From the NCBI GenBank assembly GCA_963703085.1, contig OY969789.1, positions 2,480,001-2,544,000 of the forward strand: DNA of 64,000 nucleotides. The letters are read 5' to 3'. Position 1 is the first letter of the stretch. Each line of letters begins with the position of its first letter. The position numbers were made by a program, and so were the translations under genes. The notes beneath the pieces were generated by a model that made no database searches, was not told the DNA's origin, and saw only the letters and a program-made list of their open reading frames with translations. Positions 1 through 9,287 of this stretch are shown here, piece by piece. This stretch comes from DATAEG01 sp963703085 (lineage in GTDB: Bacteria > Actinomycetota > Actinomycetes > Mycobacteriales > Jatrophihabitantaceae).

Positions 1-542
1 TGATGGTGCTGTTCACTCTGCTGTTCTCGCCGGGCATCATCCCCAGCTATCTGGTGGTGAAGCAGCTCGGCCTGCTCAACTCGTACTGGTCACTGATCCT
101 GCCGGTGATGGTCAGCGGCTTCAACGTCATCGTCATGCGGGCCTTCTTCATGGAGCTGCCCGCGGACCTGCTCGACGCCGCACGAGTGGACGGTGCTGGG
201 GAGCTGTCCATCCTCTTCCGGATCGTGCTGCCGCTGTCCAAGGCAGTGCTCGCGGTGATCGGGCTGTTCTACGCCGTCGGGTATTGGAACTCCTTCTTCA
301 CGGGCCTGCTGTACCTGTCCGACAACACCAAGTGGCCGTTGCAACTGGTGTTGCGTACGTACGTCGTGAACGGCAGCGCGATCGGTCTGGACTCCAGTGC
401 CGCCGGTGAGATCGCCCCGCCGCCGCAGCAGGCGCTGCAGATGGCAATCCTCGTCCTGTCGCTGATCCCGATCATCCTGGTGTACCCGCTGATCCAGCGG
501 CACTTCACCAAGGGCATCCTCATCGGCGCGGTGAAGGGCTGA
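1..542 (+). CDS. Carbohydrate ABC transporter permease, LplC/MalG type (5' truncated)
   Basis: This is the C-terminal ~180 residues of an inner-membrane permease; the 5' end lies outside the window and reading is open at base 3. It carries the cytoplasmic EAA loop that docks on the ATPase (DAARVDGAGE, then RIVLPLSKAVLAV) and the family-typical FFMELP, YWNSFFTGLLYL and KWPLQLVLR segments seen in LplC/YtcP-like permeases that import oligosaccharides or uronates. At least three membrane segments are visible, and the tail IQRHFTKGILIGAVKG is characteristic of CUT1 permeases. It probably works with the solute-binding lipoprotein at 4081. The next start codon follows two bases after the stop. The substrate cannot be read from sequence. 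Confidence 0.9.
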   Translation, partial: MVLFTLLFSPGIIPSYLVVKQLGLLNSYWSLILPVMVSGFNVIVMRAFFMELPADLLDAARVDGAGELSILFRIVLPLSKAVLAVIGLFYAVGYWNSFFTGLLYLSDNTKWPLQLVLRTYVVNGSAIGLDSSAAGEIAPPPQQALQMAILVLSLIPIILVYPLIQRHFTKGILIGAVKG

Positions 543-544
543 CC

Positions 545-2515
545 ATGTCGCCGTCATCGTCCGGCCCGGCCGTGCGCGTGCCGATCCCGGTCACCCGGGA
601 CCCTTTCGTCAACACCCAACTGCTCCCGCTCGGCGTGGACGGTACGGGCGAGGAAGCGTTCTGGATCTCGTCGTACAACGCCCGGTCCGGGTGCACCGGC
701 GTCGTCGTCACGGCATCCGGCCAGGCGCGGTTGATCAACTTTCCGCAGAGGTATGCCGGTTTCTACGCCGCGGCGGTAGCCGATCGGCACACGGTGTGGC
801 TGGCAGATCAGCTATCCCGGGTGGTGCGCCTCGACCTATCGACCGACACGTGGATCGAGCACGAGACCGGCGCCCCGGATGCGCTGGTGTTCCAAGGCCT
901 GGTCCGCGACGCCGCTACCGGAAAGACGTTCACGACCGCCTTCCCGGTGCCGCGTACCTGGGCGGTGTCCTTCGACCCGGCGACGGGCGAATCCGTGCAG
1001 TACCCGGACAGCTGCCCCGACCGCTACGCCTGCACCAGTTTCACCAACGGCGACGGTACGCACAGCATGCTGGTCTTCAACCCCGGGCTCAGCGTGCTGC
1101 GCTGGGATCCGGTCGCCGAGGCGGTGACCCGGGTCGATGTCGACGGGCTCGCGCCGGCACCTCATCCCCAGTTGCGGGTCGACGGAATCGGACAGGTGAT
1201 CCGCGACGAGGACGGACACGCCTACCTGCCGGGACGCGGCTGGTACGACCCAATGACGACCGCACTACACGACGGTCCGCGCCCCGAGCGGGAAGCGACC
1301 TGGTTCGGCCGGCGAGGCGCCCAGGCATGGGGCATGGACGACGACCTGCTGCTGCGGTGGGACCTGGCTTCCGGCACTGTCACCGAGCTGACCCGGCTGA
1401 CCGACAGTCACTTCCGGCACGCCGCGCTCACTGCGGACGGTGACGTGGTGAGTGTCTCGCGCTACGGCTACTTCCGCCGTGTCGACGGGCAGACGGGTGC
1501 CATCACCGCGGATGCGGTCCTGCCCACCGACGCTGTGGGCGAGGTCGACTGTGTCCGGCGCATCGACGAGCACCGCTTGCTGGGCACCCCGTTCATTTCG
1601 CAGCGCTTCTGGGTAATCGATCTCCCAACCAAGCGGGGACACGACCTCGGCCGCGCTGCCGCGGGCGACGGCGAGATCCTGCAGACGTGGAACGTGGGCG
1701 GCACGATCTACCAGGCCGCTTACACAACAGGAGAGCTGACCGCCTACCACCCGGATCGGCCGGCCGGTTACCCGGACAACCCGCGACCCGTCACGACGCC
1801 ACCAGGAGCGATGCGGCCGGTCGCGTCGGCGGCGATCGGGCCGATCCTCTACTACGGCTGCACCCGCCGGTACGGGCTCCTCGGCGGAACCATCACCCGG
1901 GTCGACACCCGCACCGGAGCTGCGCTGCACCGCGATGGACCGCTGCCCGATCAGGCGCTGACCAGCCTGCAGGTCGATGCCCAGCGGGGATGGCTGCTCG
2001 GCGGCACGACAGTCGATGCCGACGGTCGCGGTGTGCCCCCGACCGCTGGATCGGCGGCGCTGGTCACCATCGATCCGGACAGCCTCGAGGTACGCCAGCA
2101 GGCCGACGTCGCGGCGCGCGCCGTGCGGGTAGTCGGCCCGGTCGACGCCGGGCGTTGGCTCGTGCTGCTCGACGGAGTCGCGGGCGACACCGGCGCGGAC
2201 GCCCGGCAATGGGCCGTTGTCGACGCCGGGACCCTCGCCGTCGAAGCCGCTGGCCCATATCGCGACCTCGGCGCCCCCACTTTTCTCGAGCCGACCGGCT
2301 GCCTCGGGCGATTCGTAGGCCTGGCCGCCGGGCGGGTGGTCGCCTACGCGGGCATCCCGCTGCGCGAGACCGCCGTCCTGATCGACGACCCGGACGTCTA
2401 CCGGTGCTGGGCGGACGAGCACAGCGTCTACGCCGCCACGCCCCGCGAACTGATCGTGCTGGACAACCCGTTCGCCGAGCCTGACTCGGCGCCATCCCCC
2501 CAGGAGGAATCGTGA
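545..2515 (+). CDS. Propeller-like protein of unknown function in carbohydrate operon
   Basis: A 656-residue protein without a signal peptide or membrane segment. The sequence shows repeated short blocks with W/Y-x-D and 'D..TG' turns (for example RVDGQTGAITAD, RVDTRTGAALHRD), typical of beta-propeller blades that bind or sense ligands, but no catalytic motif is recognisable. It starts at an ATG two bases after the permease stop, and its TGA overlaps the GTG of the next gene, so it is translationally coupled inside the uptake/catabolism operon. A cytoplasmic ligand-binding or lyase-like role is possible. I do not recognise a named family, so the function is left open. Confidence 0.75.
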   Translation: MSPSSSGPAVRVPIPVTRDPFVNTQLLPLGVDGTGEEAFWISSYNARSGCTGVVVTASGQARLINFPQRYAGFYAAAVADRHTVWLADQLSRVVRLDLSTDTWIEHETGAPDALVFQGLVRDAATGKTFTTAFPVPRTWAVSFDPATGESVQYPDSCPDRYACTSFTNGDGTHSMLVFNPGLSVLRWDPVAEAVTRVDVDGLAPAPHPQLRVDGIGQVIRDEDGHAYLPGRGWYDPMTTALHDGPRPEREATWFGRRGAQAWGMDDDLLLRWDLASGTVTELTRLTDSHFRHAALTADGDVVSVSRYGYFRRVDGQTGAITADAVLPTDAVGEVDCVRRIDEHRLLGTPFISQRFWVIDLPTKRGHDLGRAAAGDGEILQTWNVGGTIYQAAYTTGELTAYHPDRPAGYPDNPRPVTTPPGAMRPVASAAIGPILYYGCTRRYGLLGGTITRVDTRTGAALHRDGPLPDQALTSLQVDAQRGWLLGGTTVDADGRGVPPTAGSAALVTIDPDSLEVRQQADVAARAVRVVGPVDAGRWLVLLDGVAGDTGADARQWAVVDAGTLAVEAAGPYRDLGAPTFLEPTGCLGRFVGLAAGRVVAYAGIPLRETAVLIDDPDVYRCWADEHSVYAATPRELIVLDNPFAEPDSAPSPQEES

Positions 2516-3252
2516 GCGCGCCGCGCCCGGATCCGATCACCCTTGACGCCGACGTGCTCGTCGGCGACTGGCCGCCGCGCGCCGACCTCGACCTGTCGTC
2601 AGCCGCCGTGCGGCGCACCCTCGGGAACGCCGGCGTGAGTGGTGCGCTGGTCTGCTCCGGGCGCGGCGCATGGTTCGACGACGCGGCAGGCACTGCGGAG
2701 GCCTGCCAGTTCGCGGCGGCCGAACCGGGCTGGTTGCCGGCGGGCACCGTGCACCTGCGTAATGCGTTGGGCGCCGAGACGCGGCTCGACGCGCTCGTCG
2801 CGGCAGGGGTGCGTGCGGTGCGGCTGTTCGGACCGCAACAGGGCTGCCAGCCGGATTTTCCCGGCTACCAGCACGTCATCACCGAGGCCATCCGCCGTGA
2901 CCTGTTGTTGCTCGTCGAGGGTGACATGCGCGCGCTGTGGCGAGCCTTCACCGACCGTGGCGCACGAGTGGTCTTCCTGGACGTGCACGCGGTCCACGTC
3001 GCCGACTTCGTGCTGGCCGCACGGCACGAGCCCGGCTTCTATACCTCGACCCGGTTGCTCAACGCGCCGGACTCGATCGAGCGGGTGGCCGGCGAACTGG
3101 GCCCGGACCGGGTCGTGTTCGGCTCCCGCGCCCCGCTGTACGAGGTACTTCCGGCGAGCCTGCGACTGCGGCGGGCCCGCCTCGACGACGACGCGTGGGC
3201 AGCCGTTGCCGGCGGGACGCTGCGCGCACTGCTGGACGGAGGGTCGCGATGA
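2512..3252 (+). CDS. Amidohydrolase-2-like protein lacking metal ligands
   Basis: A 246-residue TIM-barrel protein related to its downstream neighbour, which has the canonical metal motif D-V-H-A-H-W-G. Here the aligned stretch is D-A-D-V-L-V-G, so both histidines are replaced, and the late catalytic Asp segment FGTD of the neighbour is FGSR here. Both parts of the metal site therefore appear lost. It starts with GTG overlapping the preceding TGA and ends in an ATGA overlap with the true amidohydrolase, which suggests stoichiometric coupled translation. It may be a non-catalytic partner subunit or a diverged duplicate. Family membership is fairly sure; the role is inferred. Confidence 0.75.
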   Translation: MSAPRPDPITLDADVLVGDWPPRADLDLSSAAVRRTLGNAGVSGALVCSGRGAWFDDAAGTAEACQFAAAEPGWLPAGTVHLRNALGAETRLDALVAAGVRAVRLFGPQQGCQPDFPGYQHVITEAIRRDLLLLVEGDMRALWRAFTDRGARVVFLDVHAVHVADFVLAARHEPGFYTSTRLLNAPDSIERVAGELGPDRVVFGSRAPLYEVLPASLRLRRARLDDDAWAAVAGGTLRALLDGGSR

Positions 3253-4046
3253 ACCGGCCGATCATCGACGTGCACGCCCACTGGGGACCGTGGTTTTTCC
3301 CGATGGACGTGGGCGATGTGAGCACCAACCTGCGACTGATGGACGAGTGGGGGATCACCCTGCAACTCGTCTCAGCCGTGGAGGGTGTCACCTACGACCC
3401 GGCGGCGGGCAATGCCGCATTGGCGCGCATCCTGCCGGCACAGCCGCGGCTGCGCGGCTACGTCGTGGCCAACCCACGCTCGCCCGGGCGTACCGCTGCA
3501 GACATCGCGCGCTACGGACTCGACGGACCGTTCGTCGGTGTGAAGATCCACACCGACTACACGGCGAGTCCGATCGACTCGCCGCAAATGCGCGAGACGT
3601 TCGCGCTGCTGAACGAACATGCGGCCCGGATCCTCATCCACACCTGGGGCGGGCCGGCAGTGTTCGCGCTGCGCCGGCTGGTCGACGACAACCCGAGAGT
3701 GCGGGTGATCGCCGCGCACATGGGCGGGGATCGCTGGGATCTGGCCGCAGAAGCGGCGCAGGGTTGCTCGCGGTTGTACCTCGAGCCGTCCTGCTCGGTC
3801 ACCGACGCCGGCCAGGTGGCGCACGTTGCAGGCCGGGTCGAGCGCAGTCAGTTGTTGTTCGGCACTGACGCCACGCTCATCGATCCAGCCGTCTCGTTCG
3901 GTCTGGTCGAGGCAGCGGGTTTGCCGGACCCCGTTGCCGACGCCCTGTACTGGCGCAACGCCGCCGAGTTGTTCGACCTCGCCGAGGACGTCGCCGCCCT
4001 CGCCCCCGCCGCCACACCCGGTGGCATCACCGAGCGCTTCAGCTGA
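3249..4046 (+). CDS. Amidohydrolase (ACMSD/amidohydrolase-2 family)
   Basis: A 265-residue metal-dependent hydrolase or decarboxylase of the amidohydrolase-2 group. Visible motifs are the N-terminal metal pair IDVHAHWG, GVKIHTDY, IHTWGG, IAAHMGGDRWD and the late aspartate FGTDATL, in the usual order around a TIM barrel. The start ATG overlaps the upstream TGA (ATGA), placing it in the carbohydrate operon. Members of this family hydrolyse lactones or amides or decarboxylate acids, and a lactone- or acid-sugar step would fit beside the enolase-superfamily enzyme downstream. The exact substrate is unknown. Confidence 0.85.
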   Translation: MNRPIIDVHAHWGPWFFPMDVGDVSTNLRLMDEWGITLQLVSAVEGVTYDPAAGNAALARILPAQPRLRGYVVANPRSPGRTAADIARYGLDGPFVGVKIHTDYTASPIDSPQMRETFALLNEHAARILIHTWGGPAVFALRRLVDDNPRVRVIAAHMGGDRWDLAAEAAQGCSRLYLEPSCSVTDAGQVAHVAGRVERSQLLFGTDATLIDPAVSFGLVEAAGLPDPVADALYWRNAAELFDLAEDVAALAPAATPGGITERFS

Positions 4047-4080
4047 CCAGCAGCACGCGCACACGCGAAGGAGATCGCAC

Positions 4081-5694
4081 ATGCATGAGCACGGGATCGA
4101 CCGTCGGACGTTCCTCGTCGGCGCCGGTGGAATCGCTGCCGGGAGCCTGCTGCTGAGCGCCTGCGGGAGCGGCGACACGGCGGCGAAGCCGAAGCAGGCC
4201 GTCAAGCCGCCGACGTACGTGCCCTATCAAGGGGTCAAGCCGGACCTGCCGCCGGGCGCCGGCGGTGTGCCCGCCGCGTTCTACACCTATCCGGCCGACG
4301 CGCCCACCTTCGTCAAGGGCGAGCTCGAGGACGCCGGCACGGTGACGATGATGCTCGAGGCGCTGTCGATCGCTGTCCCCGAGTCGCGCAACCAGTGGTG
4401 GCAGGCGCTGAACAAGGCAGTACACGCCGATATCAAGTACCACATCGTCCCGGCCGCGGATTACCTGCAGAAGTTCCAGATCGCGGTGGCCGGCAACGAC
4501 TTCCCGGACATCGCGCAGGTGTTGATGCTCCCGAACATGGGTCAGGTGCTGGACAAGCAGTTCGCCGACCTGTCCGACCACCTCTCCGGCGACGCGATCA
4601 AGAAGTACCCGGGGCTGGCGTCCATCCCAACCGAAGCGTGGAAGACGGTGACGATCAACGGCCGGATCTGGGGAATCCCGCAGTTCCGGCCCACCGCGGG
4701 GGTGATTTGCAGCTACCGCAGCGAAGTGTTGAACAAGCTCGGCGTGGACCCGTCGCAGGTGACCAGCGGCCAGGATTTTCTCGACTTCTGCAAGGAGGTG
4801 TCCAGCCCGTCGACGAAGCACTGGGCGCTGGCCGGTCTGGTGTCGCAGTACCTGCTGCCGTTCTTCATCGAGTCGATGGGCGGCCCGAACGTCTGGTCGG
4901 AGGAGGGCGGCAAGTTCACCAACTGGAACGAGTCCGCACAGATGAAAGAGGCACTCGCTGTCTCGGCGGACATGTGGAAGAAGGGCTACTTCCACCCCGA
5001 TTCCTTCGCCAACCCCGGGGAGGCGTTCACCTTGTGGCAGGGCGGGACGACCGCGTTGTACTTCCAGGCGAGCACCGGCTGGAACTATGTCACGACCTAC
5101 CCGACCTGGCAGCTCGGCGCGATCGTGCCGCCGAAGTGGGACGGCGGGGGTCAGGCGCGCAAGTTCCTCGGCGCGTCCGGGGCTGCCTACCCGGACTTCG
5201 CGGCCTTCCGCAAGGCCGACGACGCCAAGGTCAGCAAGCTGCTGAAGATCTGCGACTACCTGGCCTCACCATTCGGCACGAAGGAGTTCCTCACCGTCAA
5301 CTACGGCGTCGAGGGACACGACTACACGATCGACAACGGCAATCTGAAGCCGACGCCGGCGGCCGGCAGCGAGATCATGCCGATCGCGTACGTGGGTTCG
5401 CAGACGTTCACGACGATCTATGTGCCGGACAACAAGGCGATGGTCGATGCGCAGTACCAGTACATGCAGAAGGTGCTGCCGACCGGCGTGTCCAACGCCG
5501 CGTTCGGGCTGTATTCGCAGACTGATCTGACCAAGGGCGCGACCGCGAACAAGGTTCTCAAGGACCTGCAGGGCGAGATCATCCAGGGCCGCAAACCGGT
5601 CTCGGCTTGGGACGACGCGGTCACGACCTGGCGTCGGCAGGCCGGCGACAAGGCGCGCAGCGAGTACGAGAAGGCGTGGGCGAAAGCGCACTGA
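4081..5694 (+). CDS. Extracellular solute-binding lipoprotein of ABC sugar transporter
   Basis: A 537-residue binding protein with an N-terminal export signal: twin arginine R8-R9 (DRRTFLVGAG), a hydrophobic core, then lipobox LLLSAC with the lipidation Cys at 28. The mature part has features of large LplA-type family 1 binding proteins (PNMGQVLDKQFADLS, WGIPQFRP, FKKG-like WKKGYFHPDSF, WQGGTTALYF). A purine-rich site (GAAGGAGA) precedes the chosen ATG. It should capture the oligosaccharide or acid sugar outside the membrane and deliver it to the permease whose end opens this window. The ATPase is not in view and may be shared from another locus. Confidence 0.9.
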   Translation: MHEHGIDRRTFLVGAGGIAAGSLLLSACGSGDTAAKPKQAVKPPTYVPYQGVKPDLPPGAGGVPAAFYTYPADAPTFVKGELEDAGTVTMMLEALSIAVPESRNQWWQALNKAVHADIKYHIVPAADYLQKFQIAVAGNDFPDIAQVLMLPNMGQVLDKQFADLSDHLSGDAIKKYPGLASIPTEAWKTVTINGRIWGIPQFRPTAGVICSYRSEVLNKLGVDPSQVTSGQDFLDFCKEVSSPSTKHWALAGLVSQYLLPFFIESMGGPNVWSEEGGKFTNWNESAQMKEALAVSADMWKKGYFHPDSFANPGEAFTLWQGGTTALYFQASTGWNYVTTYPTWQLGAIVPPKWDGGGQARKFLGASGAAYPDFAAFRKADDAKVSKLLKICDYLASPFGTKEFLTVNYGVEGHDYTIDNGNLKPTPAAGSEIMPIAYVGSQTFTTIYVPDNKAMVDAQYQYMQKVLPTGVSNAAFGLYSQTDLTKGATANKVLKDLQGEIIQGRKPVSAWDDAVTTWRRQAGDKARSEYEKAWAKAH

Positions 5695-5747
5695 CCTCCA
5701 CCCTGTCACCACACCACCCATCACCGAGAGGACACCGTGGGTACCCC

Positions 5748-7022
5748 ATGACCAGCACCGACACGCTCGCCTTGCGCGGCGGGACGCCGATCCGCACCGC
5801 ATCGTTCCCGACCGTCGATACGCCATCCGGCCGCCGTCTCGGCGCGGAGGAATTGCACAACCTGGAGGAGGTGATCCGCTCCGGAGCCCTCAATCGAGTC
5901 GGTGGGACGCAGGTTCCCCACCTTGAGGCAGAGTTTGCCGAGTACATCGGCAGCACTCACGCGGTGGCCTCGACGTCCGGCACGTCGGCTGTGCACCTCG
6001 CTGTCGCCGCGGTCGATCCGGAACCGGGCGACGAAATCGTCGTCCCGCCGATCACCGACTTCGGCACGATCATCGGCGTCCTTGCCCAGAACGCGGTGCC
6101 CGTCTTCGCCGACGTCGACCCGCAGACCGGCTGCATAACCGCCGAGTCGGTGGCTGCGGTGATCACCGACCGCACCCGCGCGGTGATCGTGGTGCACCTG
6201 TTCGGCGGTGCGGCGCCGATCGAGGCGATCAAGGCGGTCTGCGCGCCGAAGGGAATCACCGTGATCGAGGACTGCGCGCAGGCCTACCTCACCGTTCCGG
6301 AGGGGGCCACATCCTTCGCCGGCACGCGCGGGAACATCGGCTGCTTCAGCCTGCAACAGTCCAAGCACATCACTGCCGGCGACGGCGGGTTGTCGGTCAC
6401 CGACGACGATGCATGCGCTCGGCGGATGCGGCTCTTCGCGGACAAGGGCTGGCCACGCGAGACCGGTGAGCGGGCCAACCTGTTCCTCGGCCTGAACTAC
6501 CGGATGACCGAGCTGCAAGGCGCGGTCGCCCGGGCGCAGCTGGGCAAGCTGGCCGGCGTCGTAGCCGACCGCCGCGCCGCCGCACGGATCATCACCGCGG
6601 CGGCCGGCGAACTTGCCGGGGTCAATCTCCCGCCGGACCCGGACCGGCATTCCTACTGGCAGCTTCCGTTGGTGCTCGACCCGGCGGTGGTCGGCGTGGA
6701 CAACAAGGCCTTCGCCGAGGCCCTGCGCGCCGAGGGCATTCCGGCCGCGGCGGGATACCTGCCGACGCCGGTGTACCTCTCACCCGCACTCACCCAGCGG
6801 CGTACGTACGGCAGCTCGGGCTATCCATTCACCTCGCCACCGGCGCGCACCGAGATCCGATACGCCCGGGGGGACTGCCCGAACGCGGAACGGCTGCTGG
6901 ACGAGACACTGCTGATCGTTCCGATCAACGAGAACTACACCGAGAGCGACGCCGCCGACATTGCGGCCGGCATCGCCAAAGTGCACGCCCTGGCGGGAGA
7001 TTCCTCCCGCGCTGCGTCGTGA
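5748..7022 (+). CDS. DegT/DnrJ/EryC1/StrS family PLP aminotransferase
   Basis: A 424-residue fold-type I PLP enzyme. The N-terminal substrate motif (LALRGGTPIR), STSGTSAVHLA phosphate-binding segment, IEDCAQA with the PLP-ring Asp, and the Schiff-base lysine at about residue 206 in SLQQSKHITAGDGG are all present, so it should be active. Relatives aminate keto-sugars or make aminocyclitols and 3-amino-5-hydroxybenzoate. The ATG at 5748 was chosen because it directly precedes the family-typical start and has GAGAGGAC upstream. Its TGA overlaps the GTG of the oxidoreductase gene. Its place in a transport/catabolic operon suggests a role in inositol-like or amino-sugar conversion, which is inference. 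Confidence 0.9.
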   Translation: MTSTDTLALRGGTPIRTASFPTVDTPSGRRLGAEELHNLEEVIRSGALNRVGGTQVPHLEAEFAEYIGSTHAVASTSGTSAVHLAVAAVDPEPGDEIVVPPITDFGTIIGVLAQNAVPVFADVDPQTGCITAESVAAVITDRTRAVIVVHLFGGAAPIEAIKAVCAPKGITVIEDCAQAYLTVPEGATSFAGTRGNIGCFSLQQSKHITAGDGGLSVTDDDACARRMRLFADKGWPRETGERANLFLGLNYRMTELQGAVARAQLGKLAGVVADRRAAARIITAAAGELAGVNLPPDPDRHSYWQLPLVLDPAVVGVDNKAFAEALRAEGIPAAAGYLPTPVYLSPALTQRRTYGSSGYPFTSPPARTEIRYARGDCPNAERLLDETLLIVPINENYTESDAADIAAGIAKVHALAGDSSRAAS

Positions 7023-7939
7023 GCGGCGGCGGCCGGTCGCTGCGGATCGGCATGATCGACCTGGACACCTCGCATCCACCGGCCTTCCTGCCACTGGTGC
7101 GCGAACTGGGGCACGACGTGGTGGCGGTGTGCGACCGCGGCACAGTGCACGACGAAGGCTTCGCGGCTGAGTTCGCCGAACGGTTCGGGGTGGAGTCGGT
7201 GGCTGGCCCCGCCGACATGCTCGGCCGGGTTGATGCGGTGTTCGTGCACTCCGTCGACTGGGACCAGCACGTGGCGACTGCGGGTGCGTTCGTCGAGGCC
7301 GGCGTGCCGGTGTTGATCGACAAGCCCATGGTCGGTTCGGCGGAAGATCTCCGCACCGTCCGGGGCTGGCTGCGGGAGGGTGCGGTGATCACCGGTGGGT
7401 CGGCGTTGCGCTGGTGCCTCGAAGCGGAGCGCGCGCGGTCGGCAGCTTCGGTCGAATTCGCCACGGTGTGGTGCGCCGGCCATCCGCTGGACTACGGGAT
7501 TCACGGGCACAGCCTGGCCGTGGGGCTGCTCGGCCCAGGCGTCGCAGCGGTGCGTCATCTCGGGGACGGGCCGTGGCGCGCAGAGCTGCGCTGGCGGGAC
7601 GGCCGAACGGTCCAACTGGTCGTCGCCGAGCCCGGCCACGCGGTGCCGTTCCGCGCACTGGTACTCACCGCCGACGGAGCGTCCGAGGTGGGGCCGGCAA
7701 CCGACCGCCTCTATGCGTCCTTGCTGGCCGGCGTCCTGCCGGTGCTATCCGGGCAACGGCCGCCGGAGCCGCCGGACGACGTCCTCGCGGCCGAGGCCGC
7801 TGCGCTCGCGGCGTTGGCGTCGGCCGCCGACGGCGGTCGCTGGGTGGACGTGGACGATGTGCCACCCGGCACCCACTACGACGGTTCGGCATTCGCCGCC
7901 GGTTACCGCGCCCGTACCCGCTCAGCCCGGACGGGTTGA
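7019..7939 (+). CDS. Gfo/Idh/MocA-like oxidoreductase (DTSH variant)
   Basis: A 306-residue protein with the Gfo/Idh/MocA layout. The N-terminal strand reads LRIGMIDLDTSHPPAF, the variant with DTSH in place of the usual GxGxxG dinucleotide loop, followed by VDAVFVHSVDWDQHV and LIDKPMV where most members have E-K-P. A candidate catalytic His lies in DYGIHGHSLA. The loss of the classical loop means NAD(P) binding may be altered. Start GTG overlaps the aminotransferase stop, and the enolase-like gene follows three bases after its stop. Pairing with a StrS aminotransferase resembles dehydrogenase-transaminase pairs acting on cyclitols or sugars, but the substrate is unknown. Confidence 0.82.
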   Translation: MSGGGRSLRIGMIDLDTSHPPAFLPLVRELGHDVVAVCDRGTVHDEGFAAEFAERFGVESVAGPADMLGRVDAVFVHSVDWDQHVATAGAFVEAGVPVLIDKPMVGSAEDLRTVRGWLREGAVITGGSALRWCLEAERARSAASVEFATVWCAGHPLDYGIHGHSLAVGLLGPGVAAVRHLGDGPWRAELRWRDGRTVQLVVAEPGHAVPFRALVLTADGASEVGPATDRLYASLLAGVLPVLSGQRPPEPPDDVLAAEAAALAALASAADGGRWVDVDDVPPGTHYDGSAFAAGYRARTRSARTG

Positions 7940-7942
7940 GCC

Positions 7943-9250
7943 ATGCGGGATACCGACGTCCAGATCGTCGACGCCCAGGTCGGCTTCGTCGACATCGAGC
8001 TTGCCGAGCCGTTGCGACTACCCCGCGGCGATATCCGCACCATCACCCGGGCCGAGGTACGGCTGACCGTGGTGGACCGGTCGGGCACGACCGCCTCGGG
8101 ACTGGGCACCGCGACACTCTCGCCGATTTGGGCGTGGGACGTGGGACTGCCCGACGTGGCGACCGGAGACGCGGCGATGCGAGCCGCGGTGCAGAGGCTC
8201 ACCGCGCTCGCCGTGGCCAGAGACATGGGCGACCCGTTCGAGCACGCCGACCGGATCAGCTCCGACGTGCCCGACGCGGTGGCCCGGGCGGCGAAAACAG
8301 AGGGGGCCGACCCGCCCCCGCGACTGGTCGGCGACGTCTGCCTCGCCGCCGTCGATGCGGCCTGTCATGACGCGTGGGCCCGCGCGGCGGGCGTCGACGC
8401 CTATACCCTCTACGGCCCACACACCCTGAATCAGGACCTAGCCGCCGAGTTCGGCCCGTCGCTCGCCGGTTGCTGGCCGGGACAGGGCCTGCTGGCTCGG
8501 CCGCGATCGGAGCTGGCCGTCTCGTGGTTGATCGGAGTCGGCGACGACCCGGTCGAGGCGGGCCGCATCTTGGCCGACAGCCAGGCCCGGTGGGCAAAGG
8601 TGAAAGTCGCCGGGAGTGATCCTGCCGCCGATGCCGAGGCCCTCGTCGCGGTACACCGCGCGTTCGCCGAGCACGCTGCCCGTGGCGGCCGCGACCCGGC
8701 CACCATGCGGATCAGCATCGACCCGAACGAGGCGTTTGCCGAGGCGGCTCCGGTCATCGAGATGCTCGACCGAGTCGCCGCCCGCTCGCCCGCAACCCGG
8801 GTAGCCATCGCTTACGTCGAGCAGCCGTTCCCGCGTGCTGCCGACGTCCCGGCGGCCGAACTGAGTCGAGTCGCCTCGCGGATCCCGCTCGTCCTGGACG
8901 AAGGCGTCGGATCCAGTGCGGAGGTTGCGGCCGCAGCTGACGCGGGCTGGGCCGGTGTCGCGGTGAAGACCAGCCGCGGGCACAGTCAGGCGCTCCGGCT
9001 GGCGGCATGGTGCGCAGCCACCGGCCGAGTGCTCACCGTGCAGGACCTCACCAACACCGGCCCGTCCCTGCGGCACAGCGCGCGGCTGGCGCAGCGGCTG
9101 CCGCTCACCTTCGACGCATTCGAGTGCAACAGCCTGCAACTGGCGCCGGCAGCGAACGAGGAAGTGGGCCGGGAGCTGCCTGGCCTGGTGCGGATCAACA
9201 GACGTGGCGTGCTGGAGCTGCCCACCACAGCGGGGCTGGGCCTGTACTGA
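7943..9250 (+). CDS. Mandelate racemase/muconate lactonizing enzyme family protein (enolase superfamily)
   Basis: A 435-residue enolase-superfamily protein. The C-terminal barrel shows the K-x-K base pair (WAKVKVAG), metal ligands in order ISIDPNE, YVEQPF and VLDEGV, and a later lysine in AVKTSRGHSQ, an arrangement like the MLE/o-succinylbenzoate synthase or dipeptide epimerase groups rather than the His-Asp mandelate group. The N-terminal capping domain covers about 1-140. Such enzymes abstract the alpha-proton of a carboxylate, giving dehydration, racemisation or cycloisomerisation. In this operon an acid sugar or lactone substrate is plausible. It starts three bases after the oxidoreductase stop. 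Confidence 0.88.
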   Translation: MRDTDVQIVDAQVGFVDIELAEPLRLPRGDIRTITRAEVRLTVVDRSGTTASGLGTATLSPIWAWDVGLPDVATGDAAMRAAVQRLTALAVARDMGDPFEHADRISSDVPDAVARAAKTEGADPPPRLVGDVCLAAVDAACHDAWARAAGVDAYTLYGPHTLNQDLAAEFGPSLAGCWPGQGLLARPRSELAVSWLIGVGDDPVEAGRILADSQARWAKVKVAGSDPAADAEALVAVHRAFAEHAARGGRDPATMRISIDPNEAFAEAAPVIEMLDRVAARSPATRVAIAYVEQPFPRAADVPAAELSRVASRIPLVLDEGVGSSAEVAAAADAGWAGVAVKTSRGHSQALRLAAWCAATGRVLTVQDLTNTGPSLRHSARLAQRLPLTFDAFECNSLQLAPAANEEVGRELPGLVRINRRGVLELPTTAGLGLY

Positions 9251-9287
9251 ACCCGCCGCCCGGGCGGCCATATCAGGAGGAGTAACC

